The notes beneath the pieces were generated by a model. It made no database searches. It saw only the letters and a list, made by a program, of their open reading frames with translations, and was not told the DNA's origin. Of a DNA stretch of 64,000 nucleotides, positions 44,666 to 55,066 are shown piece after piece. This stretch comes from Ottelia alismoides (taxonomy: Eukaryota > Streptophyta > Magnoliopsida > Alismatales > Hydrocharitaceae), in assembly GCA_037367405.1 (NCBI GenBank), contig JAZKJV010001875.1, forward strand, positions 203,041 to 267,040, given 5' to 3'. Within the stretch, counting starts at the first letter, position 1; the number at the start of each line of letters is the position of its first letter. The position numbers were made by a program, and so were the translations under genes.

Positions 44666-46571
44666 GTCAAAAGGAGGTCATCTGAGCCCCCCTTACATCC
44701 AGGCCAGAAGCCCATCGCCGCCGACCTCGCCGGAGTCCCCCCAGGGCTCGGCCGGGTCATCTGAGGCCTTCACCAGCTGCGGGACGTCACCGCGGATCTG
44801 TTCCGATACTTAGCAGCAGCTGAGGAGAAATACTGCAGGCGTACGAGGCCGGCGAAGCTCGCCGGCGGAGTGTTCTTCCTGCATCCTCCTTCACCGTCCG
44901 ATCAGCCCCGCCGCTCCAGTCTCGATCCTGATCGTCCATCCACTGAGGAGCAGCAGCCGTTGATTCTCTCGAGGGGCTGATCCGAACCGTCAGCACAGAG
45001 GAGAGAGGCCCCCAGCGCCTGAGCCGACCGATCACCCACGTGGCCACCTCTGCACCGTCGATCTGGCCCAAGAGCTAAAGAAGAAGAGCGCCACCCATCC
45101 AGAGCCGTCGGATCCTCCACGTGGCACCTATCGAGCCGTCGATAATAATAAAAGGGGTAAATTCATCTTAGGCCCCTCTGTTTGTTTTATTTCATTTTAG
45201 TCCTGTAATTTTTAAATTAAGTTGTTTATTTTCTGGGATATTTGCATTAAGGACCTCGTACTTACTTTATTTGCACTTATACCCCTGTCTACGTGGACCA
45301 CGTGCTTCGTCACGTGAACTTTATTGGGTTATTTGCAATATAAACCCTGTAGTTCTGGATGTTATGGATTGGATAAAAAGTTTTCTTTATTTGCATTTAT
45401 GCCCCTGTGCGTGATTTAATTCCCCATGTGCGATATTTTTTTGGGTTATTTGCAGATAAGCCCCTGGACTTTTGGTACTTGTTACCAATAAGCCCTCGGA
45501 ACTTATTTTTTCTTACATTTGGGTCCCTGAGTGCCCCAGGCACGTGCTTGGCACGTGTTTTGCTGGGTATTTTGCACCAGACCCCCCAGAACTTTGGGTA
45601 TTTGCACTTTGGTCCCTGTGCACAGTGCCCCTCCTTTATTTTTTGAATAAAATATCAAACCACCTCCAAATCCAACGAAAATTTGACACATGGCTCCTGC
45701 CATGGTGTAGGATTTTTGTAGATTTTTGAGGACATTTTTGATTTCATTTGCTATTTTTAAAAATTCAAAAACCCTTATTTTTGCTACTGTTTAGAGTCTA
45801 AAACCCCAAAAAAATATCAAAACCCTTTTAAAAATTCTACAAAAATTAGTTACTGTTTGTTTAGTGTTCCTTGATTTTTTAGCCAATTTTGGCTATTTTT
45901 CATTGAGTAAAAACCCTAAAAACTTAAAAAAACCTCAAAACTCCTAAAAATCATAATAAATAATTTAAAAACTCAAAAACAATAATTTTGGTGCTCAAAT
46001 TTTCCTTGTTTTCTCTAGTATACAGGAAAATTACCTCCAGGTCCCTTTGAGATCCTTAGATATTTTATCTTTGGGTTTTAGGCCTGGCTGGACAGTACCC
46101 CTTGCTTTTCGCACTGTTTGATTTTTAGGAAATAAAATAAACATCAGGAAAATCTCGAAAATTCAACAAAAACATAAAAAAATATAAAACACATAAAAAT
46201 ATTTTTGTCTGAATTTTTGCTTGCTTTTTAATGCATTAAATAAATTATTCAAGTTAATTGTTTGTGTGCTTTTCCTGTTTTCTTTATATTCCAAAAATCC
46301 TAAAAAAATATAAAAACCCTTAAAAAAAGAAAAAAAATACTCTCTCGGATTTCTGACTACATCGTAGGCCGCAAGGCCAATCTGTGCTCCTTGTGTTCGA
46401 CCCTGGGTGCTATACCAGGTTAATCTCATAGCTAGGACCGCTCTCTTTTGTGCTCGATTAGTTTTACATGTTCTGAGTGGTTGATTTTTCTTGATATACT
46501 CAGCCCGAGTGATTGAGGTCGCGACGACCATTTCTTTACCTTTACCTCTGTCGTTCGGGCGGTCATCAGAA

Positions 46572-46589
46572 TGGCGCCGTTGCCGGGGA
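46572..46589 (+). other. Primer-binding site of element 2, tRNA-Asp
   Basis: TGGCGCCGTTGCCGGGGA three bases after the 5' LTR; same as element 1. Confidence 0.93.
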
Positions 46590-47837
46590 GCACGGCTTTG
46601 TAGTCATTTTTCCATATTGTCTCTCTCTATTATCATTGTTCTCTGACACTCTCTCTTTGATTTTTGTGCGAGGTACTGCGTGGATAACTTGGAGTTTATT
46701 TTTGAGGACCCGCATAGGAAGAAGAGCAGGGAGAGGAAGAAGAAGAATTTTATTTTGAGAGAGAACGATATTGTTTGTAATAATTTAGAACTTGGACATT
46801 TGTGGACACTTGTAACTTAGCGGGTCTGTTTCGCCGAGTACCGGTGTGCTCGGGGGACCCATTTAGATTTTCGCGGCTTTCCTGCGGTTTTGATAGCTAG
46901 CTGCCTTTTCCGGTGTTTACGCGGTTTTTCTCGAGCCCCTAGATTTAGGAATTTCTCTTGCTTGTGTCGTAATTAGTAGGGTCCCCACACTTAATTGCTT
47001 ATCTGTTCCTATAGATCGTTAATTGGACCTACTAATAATAAATAATAAAAATAACTTGGTCGCTTTCCTGAGAGCCTACGCGCCGCGAGCCTGCCCCGGA
47101 AGCGCTACTCCTGAACTCGACCTGTCGAGAAGAGGAGGGGTGGGCCAAGACCGGACTCTTTGGATAAAGGGCGAGTGACTGAGTTAGACGGTTCTGCGCT
47201 AGGAATTGCTCATCTAGGACTCGGTTTTTCCTCGCTGCACCATTTAGGTAGTTTAATTCTGTCTTTAAAATTCTGCGCGGATCACTTGCATGTAGAGTGC
47301 TGGAAACAAGGTACGCATTTCTTTCTCTGCATGCATCATTGATTTCTTCGCGCATCGGCTTTTTTCGTCTTCTCCCTCTGTTTTTGGCTTAATCATCAGG
47401 AGAATCGGAAAATTCGTTAGGCCGCTTGTATTTATTTTGAAAAAAAAATTAAAAAGAAAAACAAAAAAATTTGGGACTGGATAACACTATTGACCCTAAA
47501 AGACACTCACATTAAAAATTTGTCTTGGGGAGAGCAACCCCCTCCTTGTATGGTTTGGATGCGCGAGAGAGTGACCCGCACCCTAGGTAAAGCCCTCCGG
47601 TGCTCATCTTGACTGATTACCGACTCTTCTGTGCGGGACAGTCGGTTGAGAGAGTATCGGGTATCCCAGCAGGTCACGTAATCGCTCTGATATTCTGTGT
47701 GTGTTCACCCAATAAAATTGACAAGATAAATTGACCGAGCTTTCACGGTCTTCAGATTGTGTTGCGTTGGTGAACCGGGGGTTTGCTTTGCGATCATATT
47801 TTCTCCAGATCCCATCCGCCCAACTCGCCAGATCAAG
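46590..47837 (+). other. Untranslated leader of element 2
   Basis: About 1.25 kb, similar to element 1 except 47090-47180, where it instead carries a cassette (AGCGCTACTCCTGAACTCGA, GAGAAGAGGAGGGGTG, GCCAAGACCGGACTCTT) shared with element B at about 60931-60993. A possible intron runs from AACAAG|GTACGC (47311) to TTCTCCAG|ATCC (47808). The upstream extension of the gag frame to 47757 has no ATG. No gene. Confidence 0.75.
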
Positions 47838-50800
47838 ATGATGGGTAGACGATCTCTTAGGCAGCCTCTGGCTGCACCGCTTTCAGGCGCGTCTACTTCA
47901 CCATCTAGGTTGGCCCGTGAGAGTCGAGACCAGCTCTCCGGGCCCGAGTTCGATTCCACCCTTTTCCCCCTCGATCCCCTTTCTTTTGCTACTGAGAGAC
48001 ATGAGCCCGAGGAAAGACGAATTAATTTGACAGAACCTGAGTTGGGCTCATCTGATTTTGCAGACGTGACTATGGCCGGAGCCGGCAGTTCAGATGATCG
48101 CCAACCCGAACATTTTGTATTAGACCAGGGAGCGATCAACTCCACCCTGATCGCATCATTAGAGACAATACAGCAGCAGCTACGCGATCAGGGAGCTTTT
48201 ATGATTGAGATGAGAAGGGAGTTGGAGCGACTCCGAGCAGAGCGAGACGAGCCAAGCGAGCCTGAGGACATTCCTGATGATGATGCAGAGGCAGCAGCCG
48301 CAGCAGCCGCCGCCGGAGCAGGACCACCGAGAACGATGCGGGAGTTACACAACCCCGGATCTACACTGATGCACCATTGGGTGGTGGTACCTGCTATCGT
48401 GGGGGATTTCAAGTTCCCTCCGAATACCCTGCAGATGCTTCCTCATTTTCACGGACTTGCCACCGAGGAGCCCCACCTCCATCTCCAGGAGTTTTTGATG
48501 ATCTGTAGCACTGTCCACGACCGTCATGTGGACCAGGATACAATTCGGATGATGGACTTCCCTTTTTCACTGGCAGATAGAGCAGCCGCCTGGCTGAAGC
48601 ATTTAGGGAAGTTTGTTTACACCTGGGAGCAGCTCCGCACCGAGTACTTAAACAAGTACTATCCACTCGGGCGGACGAATGCAGCGAGGGCCCTGATCAA
48701 CAACTTCTCCATGCTCCCTAACGAGCAGTTTCACGAGGCATGGGAGAGGTTCAGAGAGCTTCTGGATAGATGCCCACACCACGACATTTCCAAGCCGAAC
48801 CTAGTTCAGAGCTTCTTTAGTGGGATGACGCCAGAGCTTCAGGGTCTGGTGAATGCTTCTTGCGGCGGGTCCTACTTTGCCAAGGACCACAACCAAGTCT
48901 GGGCCATTTACGAGGAGATGGCCGAAAATTATATGGTGATGTCTCAGACTCGGTTGTACACACAGAGATCTCAGCAGCCGCCAGGACCCGTGCAGTACCA
49001 GCGGATAGCACGGGTTGATGCAGGTCCAACTAGTTCGTCCACAGTTGCCGCCGCACAGGCAGAGTCGGCCGCTGCGGACATGGGGATTATCAGTGAGAAG
49101 TTGGACCGCATGGAAATAATAGAGAAGAAGCAGTGCCAGGGCATAACTCAGATGGAGCAGATGGCACAAACTCTGAGCGATGTGAAGACCCATCTCTTGT
49201 GTCTTCAGGAGGCACAGACGGCTTCTCAGCCCCATCTTCTGTCGCGAGGCGATTCCGGCGGCAGCCGCAGCTCGTCCCAGCGCTCCTGCTCCTTGCAGCA
49301 GCCTAGACAAGTTCACCTTGTACAGGCGGAGCCGTACCAGCAGCAGCAGCCCTCTCACCAGTCACCACCATCTCCAGACTTACAGATGGTGGTATATCAG
49401 CCGGATCAGCCTCTGGATGTACTCCCACCAGCCCCTTACGATGCGGAACCGTTGATGGATGTCAACGGGATTTGGTATGACCGTCCTCAACCTGGAATCC
49501 GAAGAGACCATCCCGGATTCAGGTGGGGGAATGGGGGTAACCAGTCCCAACAGCAGCCAGCCGGTCAGGGAGGGCAGTACTCCCAGCAGAGAGATCACCA
49601 GCAGCCCCCAGCATACCAGCCACACCAGCCATCATCCTTCGTACCTCGTCCGTACCAGCAGCAGGGACAGAATTGGAGACGTGAGCAGCAGGCTCACCAG
49701 CAGCAGCATCCTTCCTCTTACCCCTCTCAGCCGCAGCAGCATCAGGTCCAGCAGCCTCATTACCAGAGAGGCAACCCGTCGGGCTCCCATGAGAGCCCCG
49801 CCTTGGATGATCTAGCCCGCATCTTCACAGAGCAGCAGGCTACATTTAGACGGGAGATGGACGAGTTCCGCCAGGAGATGCGGGACCTGATGAGAGGGAA
49901 GGCCGCCATCCCTGCACAGATCGAGCCTAATCCGAATAACTTGAAGAGGAAGTCTGAGCAGGTAGTTCACACTGAGCCTACCACTCCTAGTAACTCATTT
50001 GATGATATATCGTCGGATCTATTTGATGCTGATTTTGTCACACTTAGGAGCGGTAGAAGACCAGCAGGCGGCGCCTCATCTGAGCGACAACGCGAGGATC
50101 CATCTAGAGCGCCAGATGAGGAAGAGGAGAGCGGTACTGAAGCCGCACTTGATGATGACGGTGGTACTGATGCCACCAGAGATGCTGATTCCACCGGCGG
50201 TACTGAGGCCGCAAGACGTCTAGTTGTAGAGCCAACTAGAGGTGGTACTGAGGCCACCAATATTAATTCTGATAGAGATGTTGTCTTTCCTCGTATGAAT
50301 GTATCTCAGGACTCTATTTTGAATAAAGGAAAAGGTTTAGTTTCTTCTGATCCCACTGTGGTGAATGATGTATGTGAGGATCCGGTCATCGAACCGTCTA
50401 GGCCTATTCCTAGTCCTTCATCTAAGAAGGACCCTGTGATCCCCTTTCCTAGAGCCCTTGAGTTGGGGAAGGGGAAGAAAAGAGAAAAAGATCCAAAAAA
50501 GAGAGAGCAGGAGGAGTTCAGCCAGAGCATGATAGACCGATTTCACATCCAGCTGACCCTCCTTGAGGCTTTGCAACACATCCCTCTTCTTCAACGATCC
50601 TTGAGAGACAGAACCACAGTCAGGAGGAAGAAGAGGAACAAAACCGCAGAGATTCATGTGTTGACAAAAGCCACGTGTTACGCGATCCAGAACCATCTGC
50701 CTACCAAGAGGCCAGATTTAGGAGCCCCATATGTCAGATGTCAGATTAGTGAGCAGAGGTTCGACCGTACTCTACTAGATAGCGGATCGTCGATCAACCT

Positions 50801-53800
50801 TCTTCCGGCAGCCCTTCTCAACCACTTAGAGTTGGGCACTCTTAGACAGAGCAGGACATACCTTCAGTTTGCTGATCGGTCTGTCAAGAGGCCAAAGGGG
50901 TTGTTGCGAGACATTGTCGTCACGATTCAGGGTTTGCAATTCCCCGTGGACTTCGTAGTGCTGGACATGGAGACCCCTGACTCGTTGACCGATTCCCCCA
51001 TCATCCTCGGTCGCCCGTTCTTGGCCACAGCCAAGGCAGTGACTGACCATGACAGTGGGAAGGTATTCTTTCGCGTCCAGGGCGAGAGTATACAAATAGA
51101 GACGGTTAAGGACAACAGAGCCAGAGATAGATCCCGCTCAGAGGGCTGCACAGATTCAGAACAGCTGACAGATACAGAGCCAGACATACACCAGGACTGT
51201 GATTTTGTGATCACAGATGATGAGGCAGCTTGGGCAGATCCTGCAGCACAGACCATCCTCTCATATTCAGATACAGCTGATGCAGAGATGATAGCAGAGG
51301 ATAGTCTGGAGAGCACAGCCCTGGTTCAGGATACTATTGATTCGGCAGAGTCGGACCTTGATCGCGACACGATTTTCAGTGATGGTGGTACTGAGGCCAC
51401 CCTACTCTACGGTGGTACTGATGCCACCGCAGTTGATATAGATCCCTCGGATTCAGAATCTGATTGGGCAGATTGTGATGATCAAATGCCAGACCTGGAT
51501 CCACCTGAGCCTATAGATGAGGAGGAGGTAGAGGTAGAGCAGATCAGAGACAATGCAGAGGACCCGCCTTCTCCAGATCAAGTTTGTGAGAGTTCTTTAT
51601 CATTTTCCCAGGCAGATTTGGCAGAATTGTCAGCATACACACATCTTCTTCGGAAGCCAGATTTGCCAGCACCCAGCTGTCCAGAGCTAAAGCCGCTCCC
51701 TACTTCGCTGAAGTATCGATTCCTTGCGGGAGAGTCTGAGATGTACCCAGTCATCATCTCTGCCGATCTGACTGGAGAACAAGAATCCCGTTTGATGGGG
51801 GTTCTTGAAAAGAACCGCAAGGCAATTGGATGGAGCGTAGCAGATCTCCATGGGATTAGTCCCTCGTTGTGCTCCCACCATATCTATCTTGAGGAAGGGG
51901 CAAAGCCGTCGCGTGAGTTCCAGCGGCGACTGAACCCCAACCTGAGAGAGGTCGTGATGAAGGAAATATCCAAATGGTGGAGCGCAGATTTTATTTATCC
52001 CATTTCTGACTCCAAGTGGGTCAGCCCCTTGCATGTGGTGCCCAAGAAGACGGGCATCACGACTGTGATCAGTGAGTCAGGAGAGGAGATCGCTACACGA
52101 GTACCCACTTCTTGGAGGGTCTGTGTTGACTACAGGAGACTCAACCAGGCCACCAAGAAGGACCATTTCCCCCTGCCTTTTATTGACCAGATCATTGAGA
52201 GACTGGCAGGGAAGAGCCATTATTGTTTCCTGGATGGGTACTCGGGCTACAACCAGGTGGCCATCGCTCCTGAGGATCAGGAGAAGACCACCTTTACCTG
52301 TCCCTTCGGTACATACGCCTTCCGACGCATGCCATTTGGGCTATGCAACGCCCCTGCGACTTTTCAGAGATGCATGCTGTCGATCTTTTCGGACATGGTA
52401 GGGGAGTGTTTGGAGGTCTTCATGGACGACTTCTCGGTTTACGGCGACGGATTCGATTCCTGTCTTGACTGCCTAGACCGAGTGCTCCAGCGATGTATTG
52501 ATACCCGCTTGGTTCTGTCTTGGGAGAAGAGTCACTTCATGGTGACTCAAGGAACGGTGCTTGGCCACATCATCTCCAACAGGGGCATGGAGGTTGATCC
52601 GGCCAAGGTGGACGTCATTAGAAAACTCGCACCGCCGTCCAATTTGAAGCAGCTACGGTCATTTCTGGGGCATGTTGGTTTTTATAGGAGATTCATTCAT
52701 GATTTCAGCAAGATTGCCCGACCGTTGACTGGCCTCTTGACGAAAGACACCGAGTTCCTTGTCGATGACAAGTGTCTTTCGTCCTTCGAGACTCTCCAGC
52801 AGTGTGTTATTGAGGCTCCTGTCCTTCAGCCACCTGATTGGTCTCTCCCATTCGAGATCATGACGGACGCCTCTGATTTTGCCGTAGGGGCCGTGCTAGG
52901 ACAGAGGAGGGACGGAGTTCCGTTTGCCATACACTATGCTAGCCGCACATTGGATTCCGCCCAGCGGAATTATACGGTCACAGAAAAGGAGATGCTAGCA
53001 GTAGTGTTCGCCCTAGATAAGTTCAGATCGTATATCATTGGATCTAGAGTGACTTTGTATACTGACCACACCGCCATCAGGTACCTCATGTCAAAGAAGG
53101 ATGCCAAGGCCAGACTTACTAGATGGATCCTTCTACTCCAGGAGTTCGACATTGAGATCAAGGATAAGCCTGGAGTCAAGAATGTGGTGGCGGATCATCT
53201 TTCCCGACTAGAGCAGCCTGAGGATTCTGAGCAGATTGATCCTATTCGAGATACCTTCCCAGATGAGGCGATCCTTGCTATCACCTCACTCCCGTGGTAT
53301 GCCGATATTGTGAACTTTCTCGTTGCTGGGAAAGTCCCACAAGATTGGCCCAGGCAGAGGCGTGAGACCTTCCTTGCGAAGGCCAAGTCCTACCACTGGG
53401 AGGATCCCATCCTTTACCACGAAGGAGGGGATAGCATCTGGCGTCGGTGTATTCCTCAGGAGGAGCATCATAGTGTCCTCACTTACTGCCACAAGCTTGA
53501 GGCAGGAGGACATCATTCTGGGAGAAGAACGGCACAGAAAGTGCTCCAATCCGGCTTGTGGTGGCCTACCCTCTTCAAGGACTCTGATGAGTTCGTGAAG
53601 AGGTGTACTGACTGTCAGAGGATGGGCACTTGTGGACAGCGTGATATGATGCCGATGCAGCCCATTCACTTCTGTGAGGTTTTTGACGCATGGGGCATCG
53701 ATTTCATGGGTCCATTCCCTAAGAGTCAGGGATTTGAGTACATTCTGTTGGCCGTTGATTATGTGAGTCGTTGGGTTGAGGCTATCCCCGCCCGAGCCGC

Positions 53801-54575
53801 TGATGCGAGGACAGTTTGCAGATTCTTGAGAAAGCACATCATCACGCGGTTCGGGGTTCCACGAGTTTTGATTTCTGATGGGGGGTCTCATTTTGTCAAC
53901 GACCAGGTGAAGGCCCTTGCTAACGAGTTCAGTATAGACCATCGTGTTGCCACACCTTACCATCCACAGACGAATGGTCTAGCTGAGGTGTCGAATAGGG
54001 AGATCAAGAATATTTTACAGAAAGTCGTCCGCCCTGACCGAAAGAATTGGTCACAGCTTTTGGACTCGGTTTTGTGGGCATATCGGACGTCTTTCAAGAC
54101 TCCATTGGGCACATCTCCCTTTCGCCTCGTTTATGGCAAGCCGTGCCATCTACCTGTTGAGCTGAGGCACAGGTCACTTTGGGCAGTTACAGATATCCTT
54201 ATGGATCCAGATGGTGTAGGAGACCAGAGGAGGGCAGAGTTAGCCGCCCTGGAAGAGCTTAGAGATACAGCTTTCTCAAACAGCCTACATTATAAAGAGA
54301 AAGTGAAGGAGTGGCATGATTCTCATATCAGCCACAAGCATTTTGAGATTGGACAGAAAGTATGGTTGTTTGATGCAAGGCTACGATTATTTCCAGGGAA
54401 GCTACAGAGCAAATGGAAGGGACCTTACTTGGTCAGAAAGGTACACGATAACGGTAGCATTGATATATCTGAGTTATCTTCTGAGAGTACCTTTCGAGTG
54501 AACGGCCAGCGGCTCAAGCCATTTCTAGATCATGAGCCGCGGGACGTTATTATTGCTGCTATTCATTTTGCGTGA
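47838..54575 (+). CDS. gag-pol: Gag-Pol polyprotein of element 2 (Athila-type, intact)
   Basis: 2245 codons from ATGATGGGT; the frame stays open upstream but only with non-ATG codons, and element 1 starts at the same ATG. Domain order is as in element 1: gag core, Q/P-rich tail, protease LLDSGSSINLLP (Asp981), acidic linker, RT with FMDDFS (Asp1530-1531), RNase H (TDASDFAVGAVLG), integrase HHCC plus D1955, D2014, E2050. Differences: the poly-Ala run after gag codon 150 is shorter; the gag tail keeps about 29 residues (from QPPAYQPHQPSS) that element 1 lacks; four plus two GGTDAT-type repeats instead of six plus three. Most other changes are single residues. No stop or shift, so it could be active in itself or supply proteins for element B. 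Confidence 0.96.
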   Translation: MMGRRSLRQPLAAPLSGASTSPSRLARESRDQLSGPEFDSTLFPLDPLSFATERHEPEERRINLTEPELGSSDFADVTMAGAGSSDDRQPEHFVLDQGAINSTLIASLETIQQQLRDQGAFMIEMRRELERLRAERDEPSEPEDIPDDDAEAAAAAAAAGAGPPRTMRELHNPGSTLMHHWVVVPAIVGDFKFPPNTLQMLPHFHGLATEEPHLHLQEFLMICSTVHDRHVDQDTIRMMDFPFSLADRAAAWLKHLGKFVYTWEQLRTEYLNKYYPLGRTNAARALINNFSMLPNEQFHEAWERFRELLDRCPHHDISKPNLVQSFFSGMTPELQGLVNASCGGSYFAKDHNQVWAIYEEMAENYMVMSQTRLYTQRSQQPPGPVQYQRIARVDAGPTSSSTVAAAQAESAAADMGIISEKLDRMEIIEKKQCQGITQMEQMAQTLSDVKTHLLCLQEAQTASQPHLLSRGDSGGSRSSSQRSCSLQQPRQVHLVQAEPYQQQQPSHQSPPSPDLQMVVYQPDQPLDVLPPAPYDAEPLMDVNGIWYDRPQPGIRRDHPGFRWGNGGNQSQQQPAGQGGQYSQQRDHQQPPAYQPHQPSSFVPRPYQQQGQNWRREQQAHQQQHPSSYPSQPQQHQVQQPHYQRGNPSGSHESPALDDLARIFTEQQATFRREMDEFRQEMRDLMRGKAAIPAQIEPNPNNLKRKSEQVVHTEPTTPSNSFDDISSDLFDADFVTLRSGRRPAGGASSERQREDPSRAPDEEEESGTEAALDDDGGTDATRDADSTGGTEAARRLVVEPTRGGTEATNINSDRDVVFPRMNVSQDSILNKGKGLVSSDPTVVNDVCEDPVIEPSRPIPSPSSKKDPVIPFPRALELGKGKKREKDPKKREQEEFSQSMIDRFHIQLTLLEALQHIPLLQRSLRDRTTVRRKKRNKTAEIHVLTKATCYAIQNHLPTKRPDLGAPYVRCQISEQRFDRTLLDSGSSINLLPAALLNHLELGTLRQSRTYLQFADRSVKRPKGLLRDIVVTIQGLQFPVDFVVLDMETPDSLTDSPIILGRPFLATAKAVTDHDSGKVFFRVQGESIQIETVKDNRARDRSRSEGCTDSEQLTDTEPDIHQDCDFVITDDEAAWADPAAQTILSYSDTADAEMIAEDSLESTALVQDTIDSAESDLDRDTIFSDGGTEATLLYGGTDATAVDIDPSDSESDWADCDDQMPDLDPPEPIDEEEVEVEQIRDNAEDPPSPDQVCESSLSFSQADLAELSAYTHLLRKPDLPAPSCPELKPLPTSLKYRFLAGESEMYPVIISADLTGEQESRLMGVLEKNRKAIGWSVADLHGISPSLCSHHIYLEEGAKPSREFQRRLNPNLREVVMKEISKWWSADFIYPISDSKWVSPLHVVPKKTGITTVISESGEEIATRVPTSWRVCVDYRRLNQATKKDHFPLPFIDQIIERLAGKSHYCFLDGYSGYNQVAIAPEDQEKTTFTCPFGTYAFRRMPFGLCNAPATFQRCMLSIFSDMVGECLEVFMDDFSVYGDGFDSCLDCLDRVLQRCIDTRLVLSWEKSHFMVTQGTVLGHIISNRGMEVDPAKVDVIRKLAPPSNLKQLRSFLGHVGFYRRFIHDFSKIARPLTGLLTKDTEFLVDDKCLSSFETLQQCVIEAPVLQPPDWSLPFEIMTDASDFAVGAVLGQRRDGVPFAIHYASRTLDSAQRNYTVTEKEMLAVVFALDKFRSYIIGSRVTLYTDHTAIRYLMSKKDAKARLTRWILLLQEFDIEIKDKPGVKNVVADHLSRLEQPEDSEQIDPIRDTFPDEAILAITSLPWYADIVNFLVAGKVPQDWPRQRRETFLAKAKSYHWEDPILYHEGGDSIWRRCIPQEEHHSVLTYCHKLEAGGHHSGRRTAQKVLQSGLWWPTLFKDSDEFVKRCTDCQRMGTCGQRDMMPMQPIHFCEVFDAWGIDFMGPFPKSQGFEYILLAVDYVSRWVEAIPARAADARTVCRFLRKHIITRFGVPRVLISDGGSHFVNDQVKALANEFSIDHRVATPYHPQTNGLAEVSNREIKNILQKVVRPDRKNWSQLLDSVLWAYRTSFKTPLGTSPFRLVYGKPCHLPVELRHRSLWAVTDILMDPDGVGDQRRAELAALEELRDTAFSNSLHYKEKVKEWHDSHISHKHFEIGQKVWLFDARLRLFPGKLQSKWKGPYLVRKVHDNGSIDISELSSESTFRVNGQRLKPFLDHEPRDVIIAAIHFA
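50131..50258 (+). repeat. In-frame GGTDAT/GTEAA repeat cluster 1 (element 2)
   Basis: Four copies of the unit between gag and protease; two fewer than element 1. Confidence 0.85.
51384..51428 (+). repeat. In-frame GGTDAT repeat cluster 2 (element 2)
   Basis: Two copies (GGTEAT, GGTDAT) in the protease-RT linker; one fewer than element 1. Confidence 0.85.
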
Positions 54576-54706
54576 GATGTGGTCTCTTGACTCACATCTT
54601 TTGCATCTCACGCCTGATTCTCACTGTTCTTCCGTCTGTATAGATCCAGTTGTCCATATCATTCTATTCTTTAGTCCCACATCCCTTTTCTCATCCTGTG
54701 ATTATG

Positions 54707-54744
54707 CTATACTTAGGGTGTACTTTACCCTAAGTATAGGGGGG
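54707..54744 (+). repeat. Hairpin 1 with PPT-like G-run (element 2)
   Basis: CTATACTTAGGG / CCCTAAGTATAG, perfect 12-bp arms, 9-nt loop, then a six-G run. Confidence 0.82.
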
Positions 54745-54797
54745 AATGTCGGACCTGCGAGTATTCTTTTCATTCTTTCTGCTCCTGTTTTTGCTGC

Positions 54798-54835
54798 CTA
54801 TACTTAGGGATATTTTACCCTAAGTATAGGGGGGG
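54798..54835 (+). repeat. Hairpin 2 with PPT-like G-run (element 2)
   Basis: Same perfect 12-bp arms, 8-nt loop, then a seven-G run. Confidence 0.82.
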
Positions 54836-54882
54836 CAGATTCTGTATCTGCTTCACTCGGCTTTCCCTTCATGTACAACTTG

Positions 54883-54918
54883 CTATACTTAGGATTAGTT
54901 AATCCTAAGTATAGGGGG
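54883..54918 (+). repeat. Hairpin 3 with PPT-like G-run (element 2)
   Basis: Perfect 15-bp arms around GT, then a five-G run; arms identical to element 1. Confidence 0.85.
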
Positions 54919-55050
54919 AGACCACCGAGTTCCTCTCATTTTATTCATTTATTGATTCCTGTACTTAGCCATTCCTTTTCACTTCCCTTTTACTAAGCAC
55001 GAGTTATGTCTTCTTCATCGCTTTTGATCACTCTGAGGACATCGTTCGAG

Positions 55051-55066
55051 CTAAGTATAGGGGGGG
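55051..55066 (+). repeat. Fourth PPT-like copy CTAAGTATAGGGGGGG (element 2)
   Basis: Same word and flanking CACGAGTTATG / CATAACTCGTA arms as element 1. Confidence 0.7.

Larger units (their letters stand above)
42921..46568 (+). repeat. 5' LTR of element 2
   Basis: 3648 bp, TGATGAATAC...GGTCATCA. U3 block at 43172-43190; TATA 44096-44102; putative intron 44356-44665; AATAAA 45147-45152; late minisatellite 45155-45630. The frame at 43861-44322 (153 codons) also occurs in the 3' LTR but is not kept in element 1 and crosses the TATA, so it is not called. Confidence 0.95.

Noticed and set aside
47757..47837. N-terminal extension of the element 2 gag-pol frame
   Set aside because: It starts with TTG, not ATG, and the matching stretch in element 1 is not in frame; both elements share the downstream ATGATG start.
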